Source: Mesorhizobium sp. LMG 17147 (GTDB lineage Bacteria; Pseudomonadota; Alphaproteobacteria; Rhizobiales; Rhizobiaceae). From it: 64,000 nucleotides of DNA. A program made the position numbers and the translations under genes. Numbering within the stretch: the stretch's first letter is position 1; every line of letters begins with the position of its first letter. Positions 8,637-17,069 of the stretch are shown here, one piece after another. The notes beneath the pieces are model-generated. The model made no database searches, was not told the DNA's origin, and saw only the letters and a program-made list of their open reading frames with translations. Location of the stretch: positions 248,001 through 312,000 of the forward strand of contig NZ_JANCTC010000002.1 of NCBI RefSeq assembly GCF_024297145.1, read 5' to 3'.

Positions 8637-10469
8637 ATGGCTGATCATCCGGATGTCGAGGGCAGCGCCCAGAAGCTTGCCGCGTCGATCGAAGCCAGCA
8701 GCCTGCGTGAGCAGCTGGCAACAATCAAGATAGCGCTGACCACCTCGCCAGTGCGAAAGCAATTGTTTTGGGCCGCGATCGGCATCGTCGCCGTCATTGT
8801 CGCAACCTCCGTCGGGCAGATTCTGCTCAACCGCTGGAACCAGCCGTTCTTCGACGCGCTGGCGCGGCGCGACATGCAGGCCTTCCTGCATCAGCTTCTG
8901 GTCTTTGCGGCAATAGCCGGCGGGCTGCTTCTGTTTAACGTGGGCCAGACCTGGCTCGACCAGATGATCCGCCTGAAGCTGCGCGAGGCGCTGACGCTCG
9001 ATCTGATCGGCGAGTGGATGCGGCCGGCGCGCGCCTTCCGGCTGGCCCATGCCGGCGCCATCGGCGTCAATCCCGACCAGCGCCTGCAGCAGGATGTCGC
9101 GCATCTCTCGGATCTTTCCACCGGCCTCGGCATCGGCCTGCTGCAGTCCTGCATCCTGCTTGCCTCATTCGTCGGCGTCTTGTGGTCGCTATCTTCCGGC
9201 TTCGTCTTCCACATAGGCGGCCATTCGCTGGCCATACCCGGTTACATGGTCTGGGCGGCAATCCTTTATGCGGGCACCGCCTCCTGGTTGAGCTGGTTGG
9301 TCGGGCGGCCGCTGATCCGCTTCAACAATGATCGCTATACGCGTGAAGCGGAGCTGCGTTCCTCGGTGGTTCGCGTCAACGAGAATGTCGATGCCATCGC
9401 GCTGGCGCATGGCGAGGCCGATGCCAGGCGCCGCCTCGAATTCGATCTCGGCATGGTGCTGGGCGCCATGCGGCACATCTACCGTGCCCAGATCAATCTT
9501 TCCTGGGTCACCGACACCTATGGCTGGATCACTGTCGTCGCGCCGATCCTGGTCGCCTCACCGGTCTATTTCGCCGGCGATATCAGCTTTGGCGGTCTGA
9601 TGATGGCAGTCGGTGCCTTCAATCAGGTCCATTCTTCGCTGCGTTGGTTCATCAACAATATCGGCGGCATCGCCGATTGGCGCGCCACGCTGATGCGGGT
9701 CGCCGACTTCCGCATCGCGCTTGGCGACACCGACGCGCTGCACCATACGGAAAGGCGCATTTCGTTCGGCGAAAACCCGGACGGCAGCCTGACCTTCGAG
9801 AAACTCGAGGTCGCCTCGCCGGAGGGATGCACCAAGCTTGCCGAGCCGCATGTCGAAATCCGCGCCGGCGACCGGGTCATGATCACCGGAGATCCGGGCG
9901 CCGGCAAGACGCTGTTCTTCCGCGCCATTGCCGGTCTGTGGCCATGGGGCAGCGGACGGATCGGCATGCCGGCCGGAGAAGCGCCGATCTTTGTTCCGCG
10001 TACCCCCTATTTCCCGCTCGGCAAGCTGCGCGAGGTGCTCAACCATGCAGACGGCGCGGCGGAGGCGAGCGATGCCGAGATCTCGGAGGTGCTGGCCGAT
10101 GTCGGGCTGCAGCGCCTGTCGTCCTCGCTCGATCGCTCGGCGCGCTGGGAGCGTGAGCTCAGCGACGACGAGCAGCGTCTGCTGGCCTTTGCCAGGCTGG
10201 CCTTGCGACGGCCGAAATGGGTGATCATCGACGAGGCGCTGGATGCGTTCGACGGCCCGACGCTGAGGCAAGTGCTGTCGATGCTGGAGAAGCGCCTTCC
10301 CGACGCCGCGATCCTCAATATCGGCCGCGGCCAGCACAATGCCCGCTTCTTCCGGCGGGCGTTGACCATCGTCAAGGATGCCGGCCAACCGCCCCTCAAG
10401 CCGGTCCGTATCAGGGCAGGTGCCATCGAACCGCCTCCGGCCATCGCCTCGGCCGGCCGCAAGAAATAG
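8637..10469 (+). CDS. SbmA/BacA-like ABC transporter, fused permease and ATPase
   Basis: 610 residues. Residues about 30-340 are a six-helix SbmA/BacA-like (ABC_membrane_2) domain with NRWNQPFFDALARRD, the usual landmark. Residues about 385-590 are a nucleotide-binding domain: Walker A GDPGAGKT, a Q-loop region at APIFVPRTPYFPLG and Walker B WVIIDEALDA. The ABC signature is degenerate (ELSDDEQR instead of LSGGQ), as is usual for this subfamily. Such proteins are tied to uptake of peptides or very-long-chain fatty acid or vitamin B12 derivatives; the substrate here is unknown. It stands alone, with a 22-bp palindrome just after its stop. Confidence 0.88.
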   Translation: MADHPDVEGSAQKLAASIEASSLREQLATIKIALTTSPVRKQLFWAAIGIVAVIVATSVGQILLNRWNQPFFDALARRDMQAFLHQLLVFAAIAGGLLLFNVGQTWLDQMIRLKLREALTLDLIGEWMRPARAFRLAHAGAIGVNPDQRLQQDVAHLSDLSTGLGIGLLQSCILLASFVGVLWSLSSGFVFHIGGHSLAIPGYMVWAAILYAGTASWLSWLVGRPLIRFNNDRYTREAELRSSVVRVNENVDAIALAHGEADARRRLEFDLGMVLGAMRHIYRAQINLSWVTDTYGWITVVAPILVASPVYFAGDISFGGLMMAVGAFNQVHSSLRWFINNIGGIADWRATLMRVADFRIALGDTDALHHTERRISFGENPDGSLTFEKLEVASPEGCTKLAEPHVEIRAGDRVMITGDPGAGKTLFFRAIAGLWPWGSGRIGMPAGEAPIFVPRTPYFPLGKLREVLNHADGAAEASDAEISEVLADVGLQRLSSSLDRSARWERELSDDEQRLLAFARLALRRPKWVIIDEALDAFDGPTLRQVLSMLEKRLPDAAILNIGRGQHNARFFRRALTIVKDAGQPPLKPVRIRAGAIEPPPAIASAGRKK

Positions 10470-10483
10470 AAGGGCAAGCTTTA

Positions 10484-10505
10484 TTTCGCCGCGATCGCGG
10501 CGAAA
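10484..10505. repeat. Perfect 22-bp palindrome
   Basis: TTTCGCCGCGATCGCGGCGA continued by AA is its own reverse complement over 22 bases, 14 bases after the ABC gene stop and 20 bases before the DUF1194 ATG. No T-run follows on either side in the correct position, so it is not a typical intrinsic terminator. Confidence 0.6.
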
Positions 10506-10525
10506 AACTGTCGCGATCGTTTCAG

Positions 10526-11353
10526 ATGGGAACGTTCCGATCGGCCATGCTTGACGCTCTCGCCCTGCTCGCCTGCCTTGCCTGCGCCCCCGCAGCACCT
10601 GCGGCCGCGCCGGCCAATGCACTTGCCGTCGATGTCGAGCTGGTGCTGGCCGTCGACATCTCGCAGTCGATGGATGAAAGGGAGTTTGCCCTGCAGCGCG
10701 CCGGCTATGTCGCGGCGCTGCGCCATCCCGACTTCATCAACGCCGTGCGTGCCGGCACCTCCGGCCGCATCGCCATCGCCTATTTCGAATGGGCCGGCAC
10801 CATCCGCGACGACGCGGTCATTGCCTGGCAGGTCGTCGACAGCAAGGAGAGCGCCAACGCTTTCGCCGACAAGATCGCGGCCCGCCCGTTCAGGAGCTTT
10901 CGCGGCACCTCGATTTCCGGTGCAGTGGCCTTCGGCGCTGAGCTTTTCAACGGCACGGCCTTCGCCGGCAAACGCCGCGTCATCGACGTCTCGGGCGACG
11001 GCCCAAACAACACCGGCTTGCCGGTCACGACGGCACGCGATGCGGCGCTGGCGAAGGGCATCGTCATCAACGGGCTGCCGATCCTGATCAGCCCGTCACC
11101 CACCTTCAGCCATCTCGACCGGTATTATGCCGAATGCGTCACCGGCGGGCCTGGCTCGTTCGTGCTACCGATCTATGCTGCTTCCGAATTCGCCACCGCC
11201 ACTCGCCGCAAACTGATTCTCGAGGTCAGCGGCATCGAGTATCCCAAGGTGGATCCGAGGACGATCCGCATCGACGCACCGATCGACTGCCTGCAAGGCG
11301 AGCGCGACCGGCGGTTTTTCTCGGACCCGTACTTCCCGGAACTTGATCGATAA
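10526..11353 (+). CDS. DUF1194 domain-containing protein (secreted, VWA-like)
   Basis: 275 residues from ATG 10526, followed by a signal peptide ending near AAAPANA. The mature protein is a von Willebrand A-like domain: VDVELVLAVDISQSMDERE carries a MIDAS-like DxSxS, then RIAIAYFEWAG, FRGTSISGAVAFG and VIDVSGDGPNNTG (second acidic loop). The C-terminus contains GGPGSFVLPIYAASEFATA, typical of DUF1194. Secretion with a metal-site loop suggests a periplasmic binding or adhesion role. No function is established. Confidence 0.85.
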   Translation: MGTFRSAMLDALALLACLACAPAAPAAAPANALAVDVELVLAVDISQSMDEREFALQRAGYVAALRHPDFINAVRAGTSGRIAIAYFEWAGTIRDDAVIAWQVVDSKESANAFADKIAARPFRSFRGTSISGAVAFGAELFNGTAFAGKRRVIDVSGDGPNNTGLPVTTARDAALAKGIVINGLPILISPSPTFSHLDRYYAECVTGGPGSFVLPIYAASEFATATRRKLILEVSGIEYPKVDPRTIRIDAPIDCLQGERDRRFFSDPYFPELDR

Positions 11354-11371
11354 GGCTGGCCCAGGGGTAGG

Positions 11372-12397
11372 TTAGGCTGGTGGCAGGCCGAAGGCCGGGA
11401 ACAGAGATGGCCCGAGCGGCCCTATGAAGATCGTCAAGGAAGCGATCCCGCCCTCGGCGGCGTCGAACACATGCAGGGAATGGGCCCGCCATTCAGGGCC
11501 ATCGTGGCTGCGGGAATAAACCCCGACCGCCGGCTGGGCATTGGCACGAGTGGCCAGCGTGCGGAAGCCGCCAAACCTCGGCCAGACGGTCTCGAGGAAA
11601 CCGCGGATCGCTTCGCGGCCTTGATACCATTCGCGCCAAGGCGGCATTGTATAGATGGCGTCCTCACGCAGCAGCTCGATCAAGCTGTCGAGATTGGCGG
11701 CCTGCCAGGCCTGCATGTAGCGTTCGAGCAGCAGGCCTTCTTCGGGGCTGGGCCGTGATCGGCTGGTCGGCCGTCCCTGGGGATAGCGCGCCGCCAGCGT
11801 TGCGCGGGCGCGCTGCAACGCGCTGTTGATCGAAGCCGTCGATCCGCCCAGCAAACGCGCCGTCTCGACGGCCGACCATCCCAGGACGTCGGCAAGCAGC
11901 AGCGCGGCGCGCTGCCTGGGTGGCAGATCCTGGATCGCTGCGACGAAGGCGAGCTGGACGGCCTCGCGGCTCTCGTAACGGGCTTCCGGACCTGGCTCGC
12001 TGCCGGCAATGTCTGGAAGCTCGGCGTCGGGGTAGGGCTCCAGCCAGGCGATGTCGGCCACGGGCCCGCCTATGGCCGCCCCGTGCGAGGGCGGCCGTCC
12101 GGGTTCCCGGAGAATGCGATGCGCCCTCGACCTCGCCTTGATGGCGTTGAGGCAAGCGTTGGTCGCGATCATGTAGAGCCAACCACGAACCGAACCTCGC
12201 CCGTCGAACTCCGACCTGGCACGCCAGGCGCGAAGCAACGTGTCCTGGACGAGGTCGTCGGCCTCGTGCAGCGAACCCATCATGCGATAGCAATGCAGCT
12301 TGAGCTCGCGGCGATGGGCGGCCGTGACCTTCTCGAAGGCCAGCCGATCGAGGATCGGCTGGCGTGCTGGTTCCAGGGGTGGTTGAGCGTCTGTCAT
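11372..12397 (-). CDS. ECF-type RNA polymerase sigma factor with C-terminal SnoaL-like domain
   Basis: 341 residues. Region 2 is at about 30-95 (DDLVQDTLLRAWRARSEFD, WLYMIATNACLNAIKAR), and region 4 at about 155-205 (LPPRQRAALLLADVLGWSA, GGSTASINSALQRARATL). Residues about 220-335 form a SnoaL/NTF2-like domain (YMQAWQAANLDSLIELL, WREWYQGREAIRGFL). It resembles the SigX5/SigG-like group (TIGR02960 type). In such ECFs the extra domain often takes the place of a separate anti-sigma factor, and none is encoded beside it. It lies 42 bases downstream of the frameshifted SDR on the same strand, so they may have formed an operon. Confidence 0.85.
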   Translation of the reverse strand: MTDAQPPLEPARQPILDRLAFEKVTAAHRRELKLHCYRMMGSLHEADDLVQDTLLRAWRARSEFDGRGSVRGWLYMIATNACLNAIKARSRAHRILREPGRPPSHGAAIGGPVADIAWLEPYPDAELPDIAGSEPGPEARYESREAVQLAFVAAIQDLPPRQRAALLLADVLGWSAVETARLLGGSTASINSALQRARATLAARYPQGRPTSRSRPSPEEGLLLERYMQAWQAANLDSLIELLREDAIYTMPPWREWYQGREAIRGFLETVWPRFGGFRTLATRANAQPAVGVYSRSHDGPEWRAHSLHVFDAAEGGIASLTIFIGPLGPSLFPAFGLPPA

Positions 12398-12439
12398 GCG
12401 GGCTGTGCGGTTACGAGTGAGCTTTGCATTACGCGCGCC

Positions 12440-13185
12440 TCAGGCGGCCGGTGCAAGCCCGCTACCGCTGACCATGAAGGAACTGCCTTGCGGCTGGCCG
12501 GTGGCGAGCGCGACCACCGCCCGTCCGACGTCGGCCGGGGTTTGCATGTCGGTCATGGCGGCGATGAAGTCCGCCGGCTGGATGCCCATATAGGCAGCGA
12601 CGCTGTCGACGCCGGCCTTGCCCACGCCGGTTTCCGGCATGATGCGCATCGGCGCGAGCGCCATGAAGCGAAGGCCGAGCCCGAGCCGGTCGGCTTCCTT
12701 CTGGCTATGACCGGCCAGGAACATCTGCAGCGTTTTGCGCCGGCATAGCCGCCGGTATTGGGTGGTCCGCCGGTTAAGGCGGCGCCACTGGAGATCAGAA
12801 CGATACGGGTTCCCGGCTTGAGCGGACGCCGCAGAGCGGCCCGGCAAAACAGGAACGATGCCTTGACGTCCGTGTCCCAATTTGCCGAGAACGCCTTCCA
12901 GTTCTGTTCGTGCAGCGGCGCGGAAGGGGCCAGCGCGCCTGCGCAGATTACCAGCACGTCCGGCTCCAGCGCGGCGAAGACCTTATCGGGGGCGGAGTCC
13001 ACCGTCGCATCGACCGCGAGCGTCGTCACGCCCGAGACCTCCCAGGCAAATTGCGCCAGGGCCTGTTTTCCGCGGGCGACGGCCAGCACCGTCGCTCTCT
13101 CCTTGAGGGCGGCCTCCGCGATGGAGCGGCCGACCCCGCGGCTGCCGCCGACGACTACAACATTCTGACCTTGCAACGATCCCAT
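12440..13185 (-). pseudogene. SDR family oxidoreductase, frameshifted
   Basis: The N-terminal frame (from 13185) gives the NAD(P)-binding VVVVGGSRGVGRSIAEAAL, VLVICAGALAPS, VLISSGAALTG and the catalytic YAGAK. At the A-run coded by TTTT at 12733-12736 the good protein sequence jumps to the other frame: TLQMFLAGHSQKEADRLGL... and on to QGSSFMVSGSGLAPAA, ending at 12440. One extra A in the run would restore a single reading frame of about 248 residues, the normal SDR length. This is either a real single-base loss or a homopolymer sequencing error. If real, the C-terminal half of the substrate pocket is lost. Confidence 0.8.
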
Positions 13186-13455
13186 GGATCACCTCTCTGT
13201 TCCCGGCCGCCGGACCATCCAGGCGCGCTCATCGATAAGGACAGCGCAGGCGTGCGGAAATCATCGGTGCCAGGCGGAAATATTTTCAGGTGACAGCAGG
13301 GCTCGCGCAGCGCCCTGTTCGGAGCAGCAACGGCAGAGGCGCGTCGGTTTTGTATTCAGTGTCATTACCTCGGGGTTAATCGACCAGCGTGCAAGGTCTC
13401 GGCAAACTGCTCCCATCAAGCCGGTTGTCTGGCTTCGACCACCAGGGAGACAGCC

Positions 13456-13774
13456 ATGACCGCCTACGCCGTCGCGCATATGCACCAGGTCACGCCGGGG
13501 CCGCAGATCGTCGAGTACCTGCACAAGATCGATGCCACGCTAGAGCCGTTTGGCGGGCGCTTCATCGTGCATGGCAGCGAGGTGGAAGTCGTTGAAAACA
13601 CCTGGCCGGGCCACCTCGTCATGATCGAATTTCCAGACATGCAGCAGGCGCGCATGGTACCGCTCGCCCGCCTATCAGGAGATCTTGCCGCTGCGCACCG
13701 AGAATTCTCAGTCCGACGTGGTCCTGGTCGATGGCGTCCAGCACCCGCATAAGGCCACCGACGTTCTCGAATAA
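13456..13774 (+). pseudogene. DUF1330 family protein, frameshifted
   Basis: The ATG at 13456 follows an AGGGAGA ribosome site. Residues 1-66 (MTAYAVAHMHQVTPG..., GGRFIVHG, WPGHLVMIEFPDMQQAR) match DUF1330, a dimeric ferredoxin-like alpha-beta barrel. At about 13654 the family sequence moves to the +1 frame: WYRSPAYQEILPLRTENSQ, then DVVLVDGV, stopping at 13774. Two missing bases or one extra base explain it. Without correction the frame gives an unrelated Arg-rich tail ending at 13752. It is divergent from the frameshifted SDR, with 270 bases between them. Confidence 0.78.
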
Positions 13775-13799
13775 GGGGACGATCTGCGACGATTGGCTC

Positions 13800-14414
13800 T
13801 TATCGTTTCAGCAGAAACACCGCCTGCTGGCCGAAAAAATTCCAGAACCACCACGGCATCGAGAAGCCGATCCGCTGGCCATTGGCGTCGAGCGCGGTCG
13901 CCTTTTCCACCGTCGCGCCAAGCTCGTCGCACAGATTGACGAAATCGCGAATGGTGCAGAAATGGATGTTGGGGGTGTCATACCAGGAATAGGGCAGGTC
14001 CTTGGTCACCGGCATGCGGCCGTTGAACAGTAGCGAAAAGCGCACCCGCCAGTGGCCGAAATTTGGGAATGAGACGATGGCGCGGTTGCCGATCCTGAGC
14101 AGTTCGTCGAGCACCAATTTCGGATTGCGGGTCGCCTGCAAGGTCTGCGACAAGACGACGAAGTCGAAGCCCTTATCGGGATAGAATTGGAGATCCTTGT
14201 CGGCATCGCCCTGGATGACCGACAGGCCGCGCGCCACGCATTCGTTGACGCCGCGCTGCGACAGTTCCAGCCCGCGACCGTCGACCTTCTTGGTCGCCTG
14301 CAGCAATTCGAGCAGCAGGCCGTCGCCGGAACCGACGTCCAGCACCCGCGATTGGGGCGGGATGAGATCGGCGACGACCTCGAGGTCGACGCGCTGGGCG
14401 CGGTTGACGCTCAT
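13800..14414 (-). CDS. metW: Methionine biosynthesis protein MetW
   Basis: 204 residues from the ATG at 14414 (MSVNRAQRVDLEVVADLI). Another in-frame ATG at 14438 lies inside a palindromic repeat, so the inner start is preferred, though not proven. It has a methyltransferase-like fold with motif I VLDVGSGDGLLLELL, then GRGLELSQRGVNECVARGL, DFVVLSQTLQATRNP and a PFSWYDTPNIHF-like C-terminal segment. MetW pairs with MetX and is needed for full homoserine acyltransferase activity in related bacteria. It is directly downstream of metX. Confidence 0.92.
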   Translation of the reverse strand: MSVNRAQRVDLEVVADLIPPQSRVLDVGSGDGLLLELLQATKKVDGRGLELSQRGVNECVARGLSVIQGDADKDLQFYPDKGFDFVVLSQTLQATRNPKLVLDELLRIGNRAIVSFPNFGHWRVRFSLLFNGRMPVTKDLPYSWYDTPNIHFCTIRDFVNLCDELGATVEKATALDANGQRIGFSMPWWFWNFFGQQAVFLLKR

Positions 14415-14432
14415 GGGCTCGTCACTTGCCTG

Positions 14433-14480
14433 GCGCATGGTCCTGATCCGAACAATCCGGAACTTTTCGGGGTCATGCGC
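14433..14480. repeat. Palindromic intergenic repeat, copy 2 (metX-metW junction)
   Basis: Arms GCGCATG and CATGCGC flank a diverged interior (GATCCGAA ... TCCGGAACTTTTCGGGGT) related to the copies at 2282-2351 and 58088-58136. It contains the metX stop codon (14473-14475) and the upstream alternative ATG of metW. Confidence 0.6.
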
Positions 14481-15642
14481 CGAGCCCTCTCGCCCGCGCC
14501 GCCGAGGCGATGAAGCCTTTGATGGCGGCGAACAGTTCCGGTTCGTCGAGCAGGAAGGCGTCGTGGCCGCGGTCGGTCTCGATCTCGACGAACGAGACCG
14601 AGGCGCCGGCCGCGTTCAGCGCGTGCACGACCGAGCGGCTTTCCTCGGTCGGGAACAGCCAATCGCTGGTGAACGAAACCAGGCAGAAGCGCGTCTTGGT
14701 GCCGGCGAAGGCATCGGCCAACCGGCCGCCATGGTCGGCGGCGAGATCGAAATAGTCCATCGCCCGGGTCATGTAGAGATAGGAGTTGGCATCGAAGCGA
14801 TCGACGAAGGTCATGCCCTGATGGCGCAGATAGCTCTCGATCTGGAAGTCGGCATCGAAGCCGAAGGTCAGGGCTTCGCGATCCTGCAGGTTGCGGCCGA
14901 ACTTGCGGTGCAGCGCTGCTTCCGACAGATAGGTGATGTGAGCGGCCATGCGCGCCACCGCCAGCCCCTTTTCCGGCCGCTTGCCGTGCTCGAAGTATTT
15001 GCCGCCATGCCAGTCCGGGTCGGCCATCACTGCCTGCCTGCCGACCTCGTGGAAAGCGATGTTCTGCGAAGAATGGCGGGCGCCGGTGGCGATCGGCAGC
15101 GCCGAGAAGACGCGCTCGGGATAGCTCGAGGCCCATTGCAGCACCTGCATGCCGCCCATCGAGCCGCCCAGCACGCTGAACAGCTGTTCGATACCGAAAT
15201 GCTCTACCAGCATCAGCTGCGCGCGCACCATGTCGCGGATGGTGATGATCGGCAGGTCGAGCCCGTAGGGCTTGGCGGTGGCGGGATTGGTCGAGGCGGG
15301 GCCGGTGGAGCCGAGACAGCCGCCGATGACGTTGGACGAGATGACGAAGAAACGATCGGTGTCGATGATCTTGCCGGGGCCGATCAGCACTTCCCACCAG
15401 CCCGGCTTGCCGGTCACGGGATTGGTGTTGGCGACATGCTGGTCGCCGGTCAGCGCATGGCAGACGAGGATGGCGTTGGAGCGCTCGTCGTTGAGCGTGC
15501 CATAGGTCTGGTAGGCGATCTGGAACGGCGACAGCAGCGTGCCGGCGTCGAGCTTGAGCGGCTTGTCGGCGCCGAAACGCAACACCGGGCTCGACGGCTG
15601 GTCGGCCTCGTTGTTGGTTTTTCGCGCGCGCAAAGCGACCAT
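14473..15642 (-). CDS. metX: Homoserine O-acetyltransferase
   Basis: 389 residues from ATG 15642, preceded by AAGGAG at good spacing. An open extension to 15720 runs into the terminator hairpin and is non-coding. It is an alpha/beta-hydrolase-fold acyltransferase: the nucleophile elbow GGSMGGMQ, with the acid and His of the triad at [11 protein letters not shown] and [13 protein letters not shown]. It transfers an acyl group (acetyl, or possibly succinyl in some MetX proteins) from acyl-CoA to L-homoserine in methionine synthesis. It is controlled by the upstream SAM-II riboswitch and transcribed with metW. Confidence 0.95.
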   Translation of the reverse strand: MVALRARKTNNEADQPSSPVLRFGADKPLKLDAGTLLSPFQIAYQTYGTLNDERSNAILVCHALTGDQHVANTNPVTGKPGWWEVLIGPGKIIDTDRFFVISSNVIGGCLGSTGPASTNPATAKPYGLDLPIITIRDMVRAQLMLVEHFGIEQLFSVLGGSMGGMQVLQWASSYPERVFSALPIATGARHSSQNIAFHEVGRQAVMADPDWHGGKYFEHGKRPEKGLAVARMAAHITYLSEAALHRKFGRNLQDREALTFGFDADFQIESYLRHQGMTFVDRFDANSYLYMTRAMDYFDLAADHGGRLADAFAGTKTRFCLVSFTSDWLFPTEESRSVVHALNAAGASVSFVEIETDRGHDAFLLDEPELFAAIKGFIASAARARGLGA

Positions 15643-15704
15643 CACATCTCCTTGCCCGGCCTTCAGTTGTCCACCGCCGGTCTGGGCAACAACCAGCCAG
15701 GGCA

Positions 15705-15738
15705 ACAAAAAACCGGCCATGCCTTCGCAAAGCCGGTT
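15705..15738 (-). terminator. Terminator/attenuator hairpin between riboswitch and metX
   Basis: On the minus strand AACCGGC, a loop of about 14 bases, GCCGGTT and then a T-run (TTTT). It sits about 12 bases after the riboswitch core and about 63 bases before the metX ATG. This fits SAM-dependent transcription attenuation. Confidence 0.7.
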
Positions 15739-15749
15739 ACAAGATGCAA

Positions 15750-15808
15750 ACGGCCCTTTAGCAAGTTGTTTAACGTGGCTGCAAGCCGACCGGCCAAATC
15801 ACCACGGA
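15750..15808 (-). promoter_or_regulatory. SAM-II riboswitch
   Basis: The minus strand carries the strongly conserved SAM-II core: CGTGGTGATTTGGCCG, GGCTTGCAGCCACGTTAAAC, then AACTTGCTAAAGGG. The arrangement (stem CGTGG/CCACG, pseudoknot-forming AAAGGG-type tail) matches the metA/metX leader of alphaproteobacteria. SAM binding lowers expression of metX-metW. Confidence 0.92.
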
Positions 15809-15820
15809 ACTTTCGCTGCT

Positions 15821-15849
15821 CTTCTAGGACCGACGCATGGCTTCGTCAA
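15821..15849 (-). promoter_or_regulatory. Probable promoter of the SAM-II/metXW transcript
   Basis: Minus-strand TTGACG (15849-15844), 17-base spacer, TAGAAG (15826-15821). The predicted start lies just upstream of the riboswitch core. Confidence 0.45.
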
Positions 15850-15953
15850 CGGCAAGTTCTTGATCCCGATTTGCCGCCCCTCGACATTCCGGGCCACGGC
15901 TTGTATTTCCGCTGCGGCCTCCGGACGGAGGCACTCTCGACGGATTTCATGGA

Positions 15954-17063
15954 ATGAGCCAGATACCGGATCAGACACGTCCAAGGCCCCGCGCCGGCAT
16001 CATGGACATCGAAGCCTACGTGCCCGGCAAGAGCACGGCGCCTGAAGGTGTCGCCAAGGTCCATAAATTGTCGTCGAATGAAAACCCGCTCGGCCCTTCG
16101 CCAAAGGCGATAGAGGCCGCGCGCGCGGTCGCCGACAAGCTCGCGGTCTATCCCGACGGCAGCGCCAGGCGCCTGAGGGAAGCGATCGCCGAGGTGCACG
16201 GGCTCAACCCGGCGAACATCGTCTGTTCCAACGGCTCCGACGAGATTCTGGGCCTGCTGGCGCAGACCTACCTCGCACCCGGCGACGAAGCGATCATCAC
16301 CGAACACGGCTTCATGGTCTACAAGATCTACATACAATCGGCCGGTGCCGTCCCGGTAACGGTCAAGGAGACCGATGAACGCGCCGATGTCGATGCAATC
16401 CTTGCCGCGGTGACGCCGCGTACCAGGATCATCTTCCTTGCCAATCCCAACAATCCAACCGGCACCTACGTGCCGTTCCAGGAGGTGCGCCGCCTGCATG
16501 CCGGCCTGCCGCGAAACGTGCTTCTGGTGCTGGATGCCGCCTACGCCGAATATGTCCGGCGCAACGACTATGAAGCCGGCGTCGAGTTGGTGGGCAGCGC
16601 GGAAAACGTGGTCATGACCCGCACTTTCTCCAAGTTGGGCCTAGGCGGCGCTCGGATCGGCTGGATGTATGCGCCAATGCATATCATCGACGTGATCAAC
16701 CGCGTGCGCGGGCCTTTCAACGTCAATGCGACGGCTATCGAGGCCGGTATCGCGGCGATCCGCGACCGCGTCCATATCGAGCGCAGCGTGGCGCATAACG
16801 AGACCTGGCTGGCATGGCTGACCGAGCAACTAAGCGGGCTTGGGCTGCGGGTGACACCGAGCGTCGGCAATTTCATCCTTATCCACTTTCCCGAGGACAA
16901 AAAGCATTCGGCGGCCGCCGCCGACGACTACCTCAGTGCGCGCGGCTACATATTGCGGCGCGTTTCCGGCTACGGTTTTCCGAACGCGCTGCGCATGAGC
17001 ATCGGCACCGAAGAGGCCAACCGCGGCGTTGTCGCCGCACTCGCGACATTCCTGAAAAGCTAG
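15954..17063 (+). CDS. hisC: Histidinol-phosphate aminotransferase
   Basis: 369 residues, full length for class II HisC. The PLP lysine is in [16 protein letters not shown] near residue 225. Other landmarks are [46 protein letters not shown] and [10 protein letters not shown]. It converts imidazole-acetol phosphate and glutamate to histidinol phosphate. Because tyrC follows by 6 bases, the enzyme may also serve tyrosine and phenylalanine transamination, as hisC-tyrC pairs do in other proteobacteria. It is divergent from metX; the 311-base gap holds the SAM-II leader. Confidence 0.94.
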   Translation: MSQIPDQTRPRPRAGIMDIEAYVPGKSTAPEGVAKVHKLSSNENPLGPSPKAIEAARAVADKLAVYPDGSARRLREAIAEVHGLNPANIVCSNGSDEILGLLAQTYLAPGDEAIITEHGFMVYKIYIQSAGAVPVTVKETDERADVDAILAAVTPRTRIIFLANPNNPTGTYVPFQEVRRLHAGLPRNVLLVLDAAYAEYVRRNDYEAGVELVGSAENVVMTRTFSKLGLGGARIGWMYAPMHIIDVINRVRGPFNVNATAIEAGIAAIRDRVHIERSVAHNETWLAWLTEQLSGLGLRVTPSVGNFILIHFPEDKKHSAAAADDYLSARGYILRRVSGYGFPNALRMSIGTEEANRGVVAALATFLKS

Positions 17064-17069
17064 AACACC

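Noticed and set aside
8637..10469. Functional loss of the SbmA/BacA-like ATPase
   Set aside because: The degenerate ABC signature is normal in this subfamily. Walker A and B are intact, so the gene is treated as functional.
14197..15957. A 586-residue open frame opposite metX-metW
   Set aside because: It runs through metX, the terminator and the SAM-II riboswitch, and its translation resembles no protein.
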